A DNA stretch of 64,000 nt from Diorhabda sublineata (GCF_026230105.1 NC_079474.1:21160794-21224793); one strand, 5' to 3'. Positions 12,150-23,195 are shown, counted from the first letter of the stretch. The notes: generated by a model not told the origin, from the letters alone. Numbers and translations are program-made.

Positions 12150-13040
12150 TTTTTCATGATGCAGTACACTACTAAAAAAAGCCTATTTTTCTCCCCGATG
12201 AAGAAATATACAAATATGATCCGAAAAACGAATGCTGATGATGATGATGATGAACCTCAAACGAATATCAATGAAGAAAGAAACTTTTTCGCCACGAACA
12301 GTCAACGAGTACATCGAACAATATCCTACATTAAGCCGTCCATTTGTCATTGATTTCTTTAACGGAAACCCCTATATCGATAATTTGTATGGTCCAAAGT
12401 ACAATGTTGACAACGATCAGTGGACTTTAGGAAATAAACGCAACAACTTTGACGGAGATATATTAGTAAACGGAGATAGTAGAGGATGGGATAGAATACC
12501 AGTTACTACGGGTCTTTACCAATTAATTTTCCACGAACATCCAGCATATACCGAAGATGATTTATCTAGATACAAAACATTATTGGAACGAACGGCAGTT
12601 CATTTAAAAAGAAATAGAGCTCTAAAAGTTTAGCGGTGGTGGAAGTAAATCAACATTATTAAAAAGCAATTTATTGCAAGACGTAACACTACTACTAGTA
12701 TTGTAGGTAAAGGCTAACTTGATCACATTATGAACTATAATGATAAAGATATAGAGTACGTTTACTGGGATGATTGTTCAAAGACTTAGAATGTTAATTG
12801 CTTCCAAGAATGCAGGTAACACTTCAAATGATAACGAGATTGTTTCCATTATATATGAGCTTCGTGAAGCTAATTATATATATTAATCAAATTGATTTTA
12901 TGCTCATTTCCAAAATGAGTCTCCATAAGTTTGGTTGCTGTCAACATTCTGATAAAAAGAAGTTAAATAGGATAATCGAAGCACGATTGAAAAAAATCGA
13001 ATTAGAAGTATTCTGCAAATATTTTCAACTTGTCTAACCT
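12150..13040 (+). pseudogene. Polinton conserved WDD-family protein
   Basis: Two open segments (12232-12633 and about 12735-13037) form one broken gene. The first contains YGPKYNVDNDQWTLGNKR and TGLYQLIFHEHPAYTEDDLSRYKTLL-type sequence; the second, after stops, reads EYVYWDD and, in another frame, RLRMLIASKNAGN followed by NEIVSIIYELREA. The same order of segments is present on the minus strand at 36260-35371 (YGPRYDPEQDWWMLGSRR, then IYWDEPNEMVGRLRLLIASK), which supports a real protein. I recall it as a conserved Polinton protein of unknown function; I see no catalytic motif. A run of Asp codons (GATGATGATG) lies near its start. Stops and frameshifts make it inactive. Confidence 0.7.
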
Positions 13041-13124
13041 CAAAAGAAAAACAAATAAAAATTTCAATGACCTTGTGATTCAGATATAACATATCAAGCT
13101 AATGTTGTTTGTTCACTACATATC

Positions 13125-14050
13125 ATGTCTGCAGACAGTATTAAACTTGTTAGGAAATTGCATAAGCCGATTCTTCGAAATTATCTACGCCGGCGAACAA
13201 TATTTAAAGGTCTTGATGACTCATGGTAAATGGATTTGGCCGAAATGAGACCTTATGCAAGGTATAATAAAAGATTTAAAATAATTTTGGTAGTTATCGA
13301 CTGTTTTTCAAAATTCATTCCTGTCGACTTATTCTCTCAAGACGAAAACATTCAAAGAAATAACTCGTGCACTTTCGAGTATTATCAGTGGTGGTAGGGT
13401 GCCAATAAACCTACAATCGGATCAGCGAACAGTGTTTTACAATACTAAATTCAAATCTCTGATGAAAAAAACATGATATCAATGATTATAGTACGTTTAG
13501 TATAAAGAAAGCTGAAATTGCAGAAAAAGTTATTGGAACGCTCAAATCGAAACTCTACATTTTAGCTTAATTGGTAAATACAAATGGATTGATATTTTAC
13601 CTGAAATCACAATGGAATACAACGATATAAAACATAGTTAAACTGTCAGAGGTGAATCAAAGTAATGAAAAACTGATTTTAAATAAGAAATTCAGTTATT
13701 TGAAAATCGCCGGACCAAGAAAGTTGAATGTAGGAGATATTGTGCGAATAAGTAAAGTAAACATGCTTTTGAAAAACGTTACACCCCCAATTTCACAACT
13801 GAATTAATCAAAATTACGAAAGTGAAATTAACGAATCCTGTTAACATACTATTTGTTAGAAGATATGACTGAATCGCCTATCAAAGGTTGTTTCTATGAA
13901 GAAGAATTACAAAAAACCAAAAATCCCAACATTTATCTCGTTGAAAAAGTATTGAAGAGGAACGTAACAAAATATACGTTAAATGGTTGGGCTTAGACAA
14001 AAAACATTACAGCTGATTATCTACTGATGATATAGTATAGAACGCGACCA
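13125..14050 (+). pseudogene. Polinton retroviral-type integrase
   Basis: The start at ATG 13125 gives SIKLVRKLHKPILRNYLRRR, the N-terminal signature of Polinton integrases, then GLDDSW-MDLAEMRPYARYN and IILVVIDCFSKF, which contains the first catalytic Asp of the RNaseH-like core. The remainder is traceable only through many shifts, ending in a chromodomain-like tail with FYEEELQKT near 13895 and KWLGLDKKHY-type sequence near 13980. The enzyme would insert the element with a six-base target duplication. It stands between the WDD protein and an unknown ORF, all on the plus strand. More than five stops make it a pseudogene. Confidence 0.85.
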
Positions 14051-14143
14051 ATGAAAACTTCATTATTTGATCGTGAGCGGGAGTTAAACATATAAATTGA
14101 TACTAATTCATAAAATATCAGTTGGTCACCATGATTCAAGATT

Positions 14144-14617
14144 TTGGGTGAAGAAAGTGAAAGCATTGTTACAATGACATGTAGTAATGAAGAAAAAGAA
14201 CCAAATTACGATCGTGAGTTAGATCAAATTGTACTAAATTACGAAATTGCAATAAAAAACAGACATTCTTCCAAAATTTCCTTCAATATTTTAGAATGGA
14301 ATGATGTTATAGATGCGCTGCGTAAAAGTACCGAGTATTTCAGTACTCAAACTGATGAGAAAAGTTCTGTCGATTTCAATCACTTTATGTTGCATCAAGA
14401 TTTCTTTCAAATAACTAAAGTCATTTATGATAATGAAAAGTTTGTTGAATTTCGCAAAGGTGATGTTACATGTATCCTCGATGAAGAAGTTATGGAATTT
14501 CTACGCCTTCATGAGAATTTGCCTCAACGTCACTTATCAATTTTGAACAAAGTGAACTTTTGTGATTTTTATTATAATATTGTTTATTTACTAAAACCAT
14601 ATATATCAAATGTGTAA
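14144..14617 (+). CDS. Unknown 157-aa ORF in Polinton A
   Basis: This is one of the longest uninterrupted frames in the Polinton, beginning MGEESESIVTMTCSNEEKE and ending LLKPYISNV. It is acidic, with no signal peptide, membrane segment or motif I can name. Position on the same strand between integrase and metalloproteinase, about 90 bases after the integrase tail, suggests it belongs to the element. An alternative ATG upstream (14131) runs straight into a stop, so 14144 is the likely start. No equivalent was found in Polinton B. It may be a cargo gene or a fast-evolving Polinton protein. The lack of stops over 157 codons in AT-rich DNA makes a real coding origin likely. Confidence 0.6.
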   Translation: MGEESESIVTMTCSNEEKEPNYDRELDQIVLNYEIAIKNRHSSKISFNILEWNDVIDALRKSTEYFSTQTDEKSSVDFNHFMLHQDFFQITKVIYDNEKFVEFRKGDVTCILDEEVMEFLRLHENLPQRHLSILNKVNFCDFYYNIVYLLKPYISNV

Positions 14618-14815
14618 CTTTTCCAATTGTATAGATTTAATGTATGCCGTTTGTGATATTTGTTCTGACAACAGTTTAATAGGTAGAGCACTTAAAGAGT
14701 ATCTTTACTATTACAAATGTCATGTAATCAATAACTTAACATCATGAATTTATGAAAATTTTCTTTGTTTCATTCAATATACCTATCATAACTGAGAGTG
14801 TGTGATGTAATAAAA

Positions 14816-15650
14816 ATGGATGTAATTTCAAGGATTGAAACGAAACCAAATTTACCTTTAAACGAGTTACGATACCCAAGCCGTCGCCTGATATAACTAT
14901 GACTATTGTGTCTAGAAACATCAATTTCGAGCTAATTGTCAAGGTAATTGATAATGTACTTTTAATTTTGATGGTCCCGGTAAGGTGCTAGCTCATGCTT
15001 ATTTTCCCTCCGGTAATGATTGTATTGAAATTCATCTTGATAGTCAGGAAAGATGGAATCCCAATAGCGATGGAATTGTACAAGATCACGAAAGTAGTAT
15101 TAGCACATGAAATCGGACATAGCTTGTATGGTATCAAAAAAACATAACAATGCTCGATGAAAATGATAAAATGGCGCGCGAATATCTTTATGGACCCACA
15201 CAAAAATTTGTTCATAATCCATACAACAACAACAACAACAACAAAGCGACGACAACAACGACGACTTTAACACCTCATTCAACAACACATCAAGCGACGA
15301 TGACTAATATATGTGATATCAAATCTCCAGATTTTATGTTTCTTGCATCAACTCCATCGTTCCCAAATTTCCTTCTTTATATTGGCTACAACAGATTTCT
15401 ATGGATATTTGACATTCATATTCCATTACATGCTGAATACGTCATAGATTATCTTCCACAAAAGATACGATTCGAACCAATATCGCAATTTTTTCAAAAT
15501 TCTGCAAGCAACTTGTTTGCATTTAATGAAAATAACGGTGATTATTATACAGCATTTTTCCCAGATTTGACTATATTGGAAATAAACAAAGTACCTGTGC
15601 CAACCAACTCTAAAGTCGATGTTATTTTCCAAATAAATAGTGGTCAATAA
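14816..15650 (+). pseudogene. Matrix metalloproteinase-like cargo (M10A), copy A
   Basis: The segment reads as a matrixin. ISRIETKPNLPLNELRYPS resembles the start of the catalytic domain; DGPGKVLAHAYFPSG (about 14970) is the conserved block before the zinc site; IEIHLDSQERW follows; and 15094-15135 gives VVLAHEIGHSL, with His codons at 15106 and 15118, and the third His plus NNARS after a frameshift. After an Asn/Thr-rich linker (15220-15300) the open frame to 15650 has hemopexin-like sequence (FLLYIGYNRFLWIFD, YVIDYLPQKIRF). MMPs are zinc endopeptidases of extracellular matrix. The prodomain is not visible here. Stops and shifts break the catalytic part, while the 166-codon C-terminal frame is open. 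It sits between an unknown ORF and antisense PolB. Confidence 0.8.
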
Positions 15651-15879
15651 AAGTTTCATTCATAAAATTAACAATGAAATATTCAAATTCTGTTTTATTT
15701 ATTACAAAATTGTACAATCATTTTGGTAAGCAATTAGGTTTACATAAATTAATTAATAAATGATGATGAATTAAATTTAATCCTATATATTTCATGTGAT
15801 GTACAATGAAAACAAAAATCATATCATTAGATCAAGGTCATTTATGAACATAACTGTAAATGTTGGACGATAAATTTTT

Positions 15880-16158
15880 TTATGCAATTTCAAGATCATC
15901 ACTATCATCTTCATTACATCCGGTAAATCTAGCAACTTGATGATCTAGTGATGTACTGATGGTAAATAAAACACGATTAAATTCATTATAGCACAAAGAA
16001 TATTTTGAGCGATACAAATTATGCATGTTTTTAGTATAATAAACGTAATGATAATGGTCTCTAACAACATGAATTTTGATATCTATATGGTTTTTTTCTA
16101 CAAGAAATTCGAGTTGCCTAAAACACTTTTGACACAACAATAAATTCAAGTTCTCCAC
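15880..16158 (-). CDS. Small Cys/His-containing ORF, unknown
   Basis: A 92-codon frame starts MENLNLLLCQKCFRQLEF and contains VVRDHYHYVYYTKN, with an acidic end (NEDDSDDLEIA). The CxxC followed by His-rich sequence hints at a zinc-binding module; a distant resemblance to the CHIC...RDHxHF segment of Polinton PolB was noticed but the rest does not align. It lies downstream of the PolB C-terminus on the same strand; the interval (16160-16515) also reads in part as coding (DIAIEEICENVDSILVFI). It could be another small Polinton gene. Function unknown. Confidence 0.35.
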   Translation of the reverse strand: MENLNLLLCQKCFRQLEFLVEKNHIDIKIHVVRDHYHYVYYTKNMHNLYRSKYSLCYNEFNRVLFTISTSLDHQVARFTGCNEDDSDDLEIA

Positions 16159-16509
16159 ATAATAATAATGAAACTAAACACAGTATCTCTTCAACCTACA
16201 GAGACTTCAGTCTGATTGATTTATCACTACACTTCGTAAATAATTTGGACTATGTTATAGATCTTTTATATTTTCTAAACAATAGAAATATTCTTCAGAC
16301 TCGTTTCGTGCCTTCAAAATCAAAATTTTCTTCATGTACTTCACCATATTTTAATATAATTTTATATATCGAATGATGTGGCAATAAAGTTTCATTAATA
16401 AATACCAGAATTGAATCAACATTTTCACAAATTTCTTCTATTGCAATATCTTAAAGAGAAGGTAACATGGCCTAAAAATCAACACCGATTAATGAATACA
16501 TATATTCTA

Positions 16510-18065
16510 TCTATAACTATGAATTATTTTATTTACACTAAAGTAACCCCACGGTAGAGTGTTATCATTATTTACTAACAAATACCTTTTATCATCAAAT
16601 GCACTTAAAGCTATTTTGATTTGTTCAACACTAAAACTTGATGTTTGTATGATATTATGTTTCATTGTTTCTCATATTTAGGTTCTAAACTACACAAATA
16701 TTTATAATCATTGAAGGTTATTCGATTATCAACTACATTTTTCTTGGTTTCCTTTAGTTTTTTTTATTATTCCTACCTCGCAAATCTTGTTTCAGCTTTT
16801 TACGATTATATATTTTATATAATCACATTTTTGAGCGAACTAAGACAAAATGAGTAATAATTTGATATTTTCTCTCATATTTCATTTTCCCTAAAACTTT
16901 TTTATTAACTTGAGGAATATTGTGAGGATTATCTGAAGGATAGTCACTTGTATCAAATTCATCCAAGTTGTTCTTAATTAATTCTTCTTATATTTTATTG
17001 GAAACTAATTCATAAATAAAGCTATCGGTATCGGTATATAATAACCTATATCTTTCGTGACCCAGTTTCGTTATCATGAAATCATAATGAAAATTATACA
17101 TTATAGTTTTTAATATATCCAAAATAGCCGTGTCTACATAAAGAGGTCTACTGAAAACTATTTCTCTCCTTTTTAACTCAACAACCACAAGATTTTCATC
17201 AAAAATGATACGAGAATGGAACAAAGGACTAGCAAGAAAATGGTTTACGCCGTAACGACCATCCCAAGAATTTGGTAGTTTAAAACAACGGTACTTTCGA
17301 CAATTTTCCATTGTGTCACCAAAGGTCGCATTATTCATAAGTTTACAAAGATTTTTTTCAAAATCATTGTTTGCCAAAGTTCTCAAATGGTTATTCAAAT
17401 CAATATATAGCTTCAACCACGATAAAGGGTGATCAATAACTTTTTATAGTACGATGTTCCTGTGACAATCATGTAATTTTTCATCATAATCCAAGTCAAC
17501 TTCTAAAATATAGCCTTCATCAGCATCGTCTGTAATTTGTGTAACCTCTATATTCGTGTTAACCCATTCGAATCTTACATAAGGGAGATATTGGGACACA
17601 GTCCATCCGTACTGATTATTTACATCTAAATATAAAATAAATCTCGAAGGTTCCGAAGAGTTATATTCAAGCATATATTCATTATTTGCTTTAGAATATC
17701 TATTACAGCTGTTATTTCTTCTCGTATAACATCTTGAATGAACATGATTTTGTCGACAAGCATTGCATCCCAAGTATAGCCAGGCATTGTATAGTACCAC
17801 TTAGCATAATATTTCTTCCTAAATTCTTCAAAGACATCAGCTAGTAAAAGCATGTCTGTTTTCATATACAAATCTGAATATTCACCTAGCGATTGTACAC
17901 TAATTCATCGAGGGATGCTTCTAAAAATCGCAATGAATCGATAAATCTAAATCGCATATTTGTTGACTCATCAAAAAGTATGAATGATATATACTTCTCT
18001 TTGTTAATTGGTAATAAGGTCAATCGCCCTGTTTTTTATAAATCTCTTATCATAACAAGGATAGA
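16510..18065 (-). pseudogene. Polinton protein-primed DNA polymerase B, C-terminal half
   Basis: Read on the minus strand from 18065, the gene shows KTGRLTLLPINKEKYISF, FRFIDSLRFLEASLDEL, YMKTDMLLLADVFEEFR, then polymerase motif A as LYLDVNNQYGWTVSQYLP (Asp codon near 17626), motif B as KLMNNATFGDTMEN (about 17344) and motif C as YTDTDS (about 17038-17021). The C-terminus continues through DYPSDNPHNIPQVNKKVLG and IALSAFDDKRYLL to DNTLPWGYF near 16550. All three catalytic motifs survive. Breaks include a stop near 17890, loss of roughly 60 residues between motifs A and B (around 17440), and stops after 16990. The N-terminal half is missing: a mariner begins 47 bases beyond the last recognisable codon. 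Confidence 0.92.
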
Positions 18066-18111
18066 AGTCCTTGATAAGGGGGTTGCTGATGGTTTTTTCT
18101 ACCATTTTATT

Positions 18112-18693
18112 TACGAGGTCTGGCTATTAAGAAACGAAACTGGTTACGAAGAAGGGTTTTATTATAAAAATTCTTCTACTCTTCTACATTCGAATACTTT
18201 GCCTCAATATAATCCCCTCCCCTCGCCACACACCTTTCCATACGTTCTTCCATTGATCAAAGCAGTGCTGAAAGTCATCTTTGGTAAGTGGCCTTAGGAG
18301 ATCTACCGTTCTTTGCTTTTCCGCTTCAATCAACTTAAATCGGGTCCCTTTCAAAGCAGACCTTTTTCTAATCTTACTAACCTTTCAAGGAAATCTGAGC
18401 AGACTCGTTAACGCCAAAGCTTTTGGTCAGGAATCAGATTTTTTGGCACCAACTTCGCACACACTAAAGCGCTTACACCACTCAAAAACACACACGCACG
18501 AGACAGATAATTGTCCCCATAGGCCTCTTGCATCAATTCATAGCATTTGTTTGGAGTTTTTTTTTTCAAATTAAATAATAGTGACGTACATAGACAAGAT
18601 ATCTAGAGACACAACGCCCTACTCGTTTTTTACTCCACCAGTCTAGGACGTCTTCTATGCGCATAGTTTCGTTATTCAATAGCCAGACCTTGT
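18112..18693 (-). mobile_element. Mariner element with internal deletion
   Basis: Both ends carry a matching terminal repeat: ACGAGGTCTGGCTATTAA on the left and TTCAATAGCCAGACCTTG on the right. On the minus strand the interior keeps the HTH-side sequence RVFEWCKRFSVCEVG joined to the transposase C-terminus (LKGTRFKLIEAEKQRTV, LTKDDFQHCFDQWKNVWK), so the catalytic core has been lost by internal deletion. It truncates PolB on its left, and its right end is at the same place relative to flanking sequence as the mariner at 28284-28516. Confidence 0.88.
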
Positions 18694-19639
18694 GAAGCTA
18701 GTGGCAAAGACACAATTGTAGTTAAGGGAAAAAATCATGTATATTGTGCTTGACAAAGATGACAAATAAAAAGTTAGCTCTAAGATTATTTTCTGAAGAG
18801 CAATTGAAATTTAATGAGAAATTTCTTGAAAGATTGAAGCTAGTTCTAAAGCATGACGCTGTTGTAAAATTTCGAATTAAATTACGATCAAGTGAAAACA
18901 ATCTTTGAGTATTCTAAATGTGAAGGGTTGGTTTTCGTCTGTGAATAAATAAAAAAAAAGCAAAAATGTCAAGATAGTTTCATTATTGGAAATTATTCAG
19001 CATTTCAACTATGGTGTGTTATCTGTTTTAGTTATTTTGGTCGTATGAATAAAGTTGCGTAATTCAAGTCTCCATTCACTACAGATTTTAGAAAAAAGCA
19101 TTAACTTACCACTTAAACAGGAACTTGGAAATAACAGAAAAATTGATGTATCTGAAGGTTAAAGTATGAAACACGAACTAGAATCTAAAACTAAGACAGT
19201 ACGTTATTATTGAAAAATTAGGTAGATATGTTTTTGTTGGACATCAGTTTTTCTACTATTAGTTGAATCAAAAACAACAAATCAAAATCAATAAACGTAT
19301 CGTAATCATATCATTTGGCTTTAAAATTAGTCACTTATATATAATACCAAAGAACAATTTCCCTAAATTGAGGTTTAGCTGTTTTAACATTCTGATACAT
19401 TTCGCAAGTGTTAACTTCATAGAATAATCGAGACATACAACTCAGGGAGAATTTAGAAAATGAGAACTTTTATTCAAAGTATATTTTCGATTTTCCATTG
19501 TAAAAACCCGCGTAATAACAATGCATAACCATACGAATACTAAAAATAAATCGAATAAACATTGAATCGTTCATGTTAAAAAGTCTTTTTCCGAAGTAAT
19601 TGGTAATAAGTAACTCGTTCGAATTGTTTTATCACAAAA

Positions 19640-20240
19640 ATGTTTTTACATGAAGGAACAGAAAACAAAATTTTGACAACTGTGAAAAAATATCACTGAA
19701 TAAAGTAAGTAATACAATATCAAAAGTTGAAAGAACCATTGAAAGTGGAAGCGGAAATTACTCAGAAAGAAGAAATAATAGAAAGGAACCATACCAAAAA
19801 GAAGTAGAAAAAAACTAATAGTACACTTGAAACAAGTTCGCAGAATTAATGAGAGATATACATTTGATGGAAGAAAAAGAAACAACGTTACCAAACAGGT
19901 TAGATGAGAAAATCGGGAACCTAAAATAGTTGGAAAAAAACGTGCTGACAAAAGTCTTGGAGGGAAGGATAAAGAATTTATTAATTGTGGGAAATGAATC
20001 AAACTTTGAAGAAATTTTGAACTAAAGCACGAATTGGAAAGTATAACAAAGGAAACCTATTCAATAAGAAGGATTAGGTATAGCTTTTAATACAGCAATA
20101 CATGATTGGAATACATCCAATGTTAAAACAGTTAATTAGACATTTCAATATGACGTAATGACGTACATAGCAGACACAAGAAAACCTATATCTAACTTAC
20201 CCGAAGTGTAATCCGGTAATGCTAATTGCACATTTAAAAT
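19640..20240 (+). pseudogene. Unidentified coiled-coil-like coding relic in inverted repeat
   Basis: In shifted frames this stretch reads as a charged, helical protein: VERTIESGSGNYSERRNN, FAELMRDIHLMEEKETTLP, RLDEKIGNLK, LEKNVLTKVLEGRIKNL and LLIVGNESNFEEI. The reverse complement in the other arm (about 27350-26920) gives corresponding phrases (FAELMGHIHLMGEKETMLP-like), so amino acid similarity appears preserved despite different frameshifts. The character suggests a gag-like or coiled-coil structural protein of an unrecognised element, but I cannot name the family. Confidence in coding origin is modest. Confidence 0.35.
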
Positions 20241-20925
20241 TAAAAACCTATTTTTGCTAATATAACTACTTGTTAATTTTTTTATTACTCAAAATCATCA
20301 CAATAGGGACTGGTACAATTAAAATACTATGAACATTTAAACTGAAGGAAAGAATGTATGGTATTGTAACGCCAACCAAAGGTGTGGTATGATATTACAC
20401 CTAGAGCAAGATGTAATTCAAATTATGGGAATATAAATGTTATTGAGTTTATTTATAGTATTTATTTTTCATCATTTTTGCAGCCTGACAATTTTTCAAA
20501 TTGCTCAAATTTCCTATTTCTCAAATTGTTTTCTGTTTTAATAATTGTTGTAGTTGTATAATCCATCTGATGTTTCTTGTTTTTCTCACGTTTTGTTAGA
20601 GCCGTTTTATTTTATTGTCATATTTTTCACCGTCTATTCTATTTTCCAGATATTGGCTCATTTAGCCTATATATGTCACTTCACAATTATTATATAGAAT
20701 TTCATCAAGAATATGACTTATCTTCGATTTCATCGTGTCATCTAAGTGCAATGAACTTTTTTCTCTGTCGATGCTAGTGTTTCGGCATCCTGTGTCAGAA
20801 AGTTTGATAGCACCATCTACAAGGCCTATTACTACTTTTTTGAACCTAAAGAAATGAGGATATTGAGGAAAATATCAAGAAAAATTAATTAATTGCTTGA
20901 TAATCGTCTGGTTTTTGCACATTTT

Positions 20926-21510
20926 TTATCTTTTCTTTAAAATGGAAAAGAATCTTTTATATACTGCTTTTTTCATGTGTTTAAATTTCAAAAACTCTTG
21001 ACGTTTCGGCTCTGCTCCCACTTTGGACCCATTATCAAGAGAAGGGTGGGTCGTTCGATAATCCTGGAGTGGGGTGATAGTGTTGGTTCTATTTAAATCG
21101 ATTCTGTGTCCGGTATGGACACGATGCTGGGCAAGGATGGAGGAAATATCGGAATTAGCGACAGAAAACAAGTGCTCCTTGACTCTGACGAAAATACGTC
21201 GATTTACCTGCCCAATATAGGAACGGCAGCCATCTGAGCAGAAGATATCATACACATACAATACCGTGGGGTTAGAATAGTCTGCAAATTTTTTCTGTTA
21301 CACGTTTGATGTAAGGAAGGGAAATCTTCAGGTAATCTTTCATACCAGTGGTGGAGGATGGAGGAGTTGAAGATGAAAATTTGTGAATGTTTCTAGAAAT
21401 TTGGGGTTTGTTGATTTTGAGATGGATCGTGATACGATTGGTATGAGTGGGTTTGCGATAGACGGAGTGAGAAAAAGAGAATATATATAATTTCCGCCTC
21501 GTCAATTAGT
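20926..21510 (-). pseudogene. Penelope-like retroelement, RT end plus GIY-YIG
   Basis: Minus-strand reading from 21505 gives SVYRKPTHTNRITIHL, the junction after the RT domain of Penelope-like elements, then LPYIKRVTEKICRLF. A second frame (21261-20926) starts MYVYDIFCSDGCRSYIGQVN, the GIY-YIG-type endonuclease motif, followed by RIFVRVKEHLFSV and HRVHTGHRIDLNR. In the family the RT copies the element and the GIY-YIG nuclease cuts the target. The last part (LDNGSKVGAEPKRQEF) diverges from the usual end. One stop or shift separates the two parts; the main RT motifs are absent. It lies only in the left arm of the inverted repeat, so it probably inserted after the arms formed or was lost from the other. 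Confidence 0.8.
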
Positions 21511-22481
21511 CTCATAGTTCTCGTTATCACTTCCTTTTGGTCTTCATAGTCATTATTTTACTATTTTTTCCCAACATCTTCTTGATATGTTTTATTAATT
21601 GCTAATATTTAAACATCACTGTTAATAATTATTGCTAGATTTTCGAAGTTTTATTCTTATACAAATCCATAGTCTTCTCTTTTCAGTGCTGCGTATTCAT
21701 TACCATTTCTCTTATTTTCAATTTTTCCTAATTATCTACCCTTGTTTTTGTGAGTTGTTTTTATCTTGTTGGTGATACAATAGCTAATTCGTGTATTATT
21801 TTCTTTTGTTTTCGTCCTATAACTTCTCCCTATGCCATGTTATTCCCTTCTTGTTTTGAGATCCATCATTTACTTTTTAATCGTGGTTATCATCATATAA
21901 TGATTGGAATCGCTGACGGCACATTTCTTATCGCTTATTTTTTCCGCTTGTGAATCAGTATATGTTATTGAGTAGTGATCCGGTGAGATTTAAGTTACTT
22001 TGTGAAATCTTGCATTGTAATTCGTCATCTCTTCTACTCTTCCTGGTATTTGCATCGTTGTAATATTAAACTTGCTATCTTTCAATCCATTCTCATCAAC
22101 TTCATCCCTTATAATTATAATTTCTATCATTATTTTCAGTATTAATTCCTAATTCTGATCCCTCCTCATCGTTCGATTCATTTTTCGGGTCCTCTTCTTT
22201 GCATATTCCGTCTCTTACACTACCTTCTTCTCCTTTACTATTTTGCTGTTATACGTTGTATTTATTCACCGCGCTGTGGCTCTTTTCATGTGTGAAATCA
22301 GAAATTTTATCATTGTTTCTGAACTCTCTTAGTATAATCAAGCAGACGTTAGTTATAATTTGCTATTTTCACTTCCTTCTTTCCCACTGATATAAATTTT
22401 TTTCTATCATGTAAATACTCAAATTTATATGAAGCAAAAATCAATATTCAAATTGACACGTGGTAACACAGGTAGGTAACA

Positions 22482-23195
22482 CGAGGGCTGCTACTCAAGT
22501 TTTGAGATAGACAATTGAAAACCAATATTTATAATTGAATATGGGTTTATGGTTTTTCATAATATCCTCCATTAAGATCAATACACTTTTGCTTGCGGTT
22601 GAACAAATTGTTGAAGCATTTGTACCATTCCGTTTGAGGTACCTCCGAAATATGTAATTTGAATGCATCAACCGCAAACAAATGCTAATGTAGTTATTCC
22701 AAAAAAATTAACAAGCGACCTTTTGCTTCTAAGTGCTTCATGCGTGAACAATTTTGGTTGGATTTGGTTTGACTGTTTTTAGTTTTCGCGATTGTCAAAT
22801 TATGCGGTATCCACGCTAGCAAATATTTTTAACAGACAAATTCTCATGCAATATTGAAAGTATGCAAGTGGAACTAATGTTTATTTATGCCTCAATCTCA
22901 CGGTATCTCATATGACGATTTTGCGATATCAGTTTACGTACAGCATCAATTTTGTCTGGCACAACAGCCGATTCTGGATGACCTTAACGAAATTCATTCT
23001 GTAGAGAGTTGCAATCACGAATGAATTCGAGAAACCAGCAAATCAAGGTGGTTTGAGATCATCCAAATTCTAAACGAGTTGATCGGTATGCAGCAGTTGG
23101 TCCACGTCGAAAGTCATAGAAAAACATTGCGCGAAAATGTTCGCGGTTCAATTCCATCCTCTTAACAGTCTCAACATTTAAGTAGCAACCCTCAT
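22482..23195 (-). mobile_element. Mariner (SETMAR-type) with deleted core
   Basis: Ends read CGAGGGCTGCTACTCAAG on the left and the inverted match AGTAGCAACCCTCATG on the right, followed by TA. The minus-strand transposase starts near 23162 with MELNREHFRAMFFYDFRRG, continues through a DNA-binding region (SAVVPDKIDAVRKLI, MRYREIEA, ILHENLSVKNIC), then jumps to the C-terminus AVDAFKLHISEVPQTEWYK and CIDLNGGYYEK. The DD34D core is deleted and several stops are present, leaving a short non-autonomous copy of about 715 bases. It occupies the centre of the large inverted repeat. A second copy begins at the right edge of the window. Confidence 0.9.

Larger units (their letters stand above)
12144..18065 (+). 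mobile_element. Polinton/Maverick A, truncated
   Basis: Five Polinton-like blocks lie in order: conserved WDD protein, integrase, an unknown ORF, a matrix metalloproteinase, and DNA polymerase B on the opposite strand. Packaging ATPase, protease and capsid genes are not seen in this copy. The right side is cut by a mariner at 18112. Terminal inverted repeats and 6-bp target duplications expected for Polintons were not identified, so the outer limits are those of recognised coding sequence. Confidence 0.85.
18112..22395 (+). repeat. Left arm of large inverted repeat
   Basis: Sequence from the mariner at 18112 to about 22395 recurs in reverse complement at 28516 to about 25720. Good matches were seen at 18714-18950 versus 28270-28040, 19020-19420 versus 27960-27560, 19640-20110 versus 27350-26920, and 21590-22395 versus 26500-25730. 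The arm is longer than its partner, mainly through a Penelope-like fragment at 20926-21510 and extra sequence at about 20110-21590. No known gene is intact in it. Confidence 0.9.

Noticed and set aside
15220..15300. Asn/Thr repeat as a separate simple-repeat gene
   Set aside because: It lies in frame as a linker between the catalytic and hemopexin-like parts of the metalloproteinase.
19646..20002. 118-codon Phe/Leu-rich minus-strand ORF as a membrane protein
   Set aside because: It is antisense to the charged coiled-coil-like reading shared by both arms; hydrophobicity follows from the reverse of Lys/Glu-rich codons.
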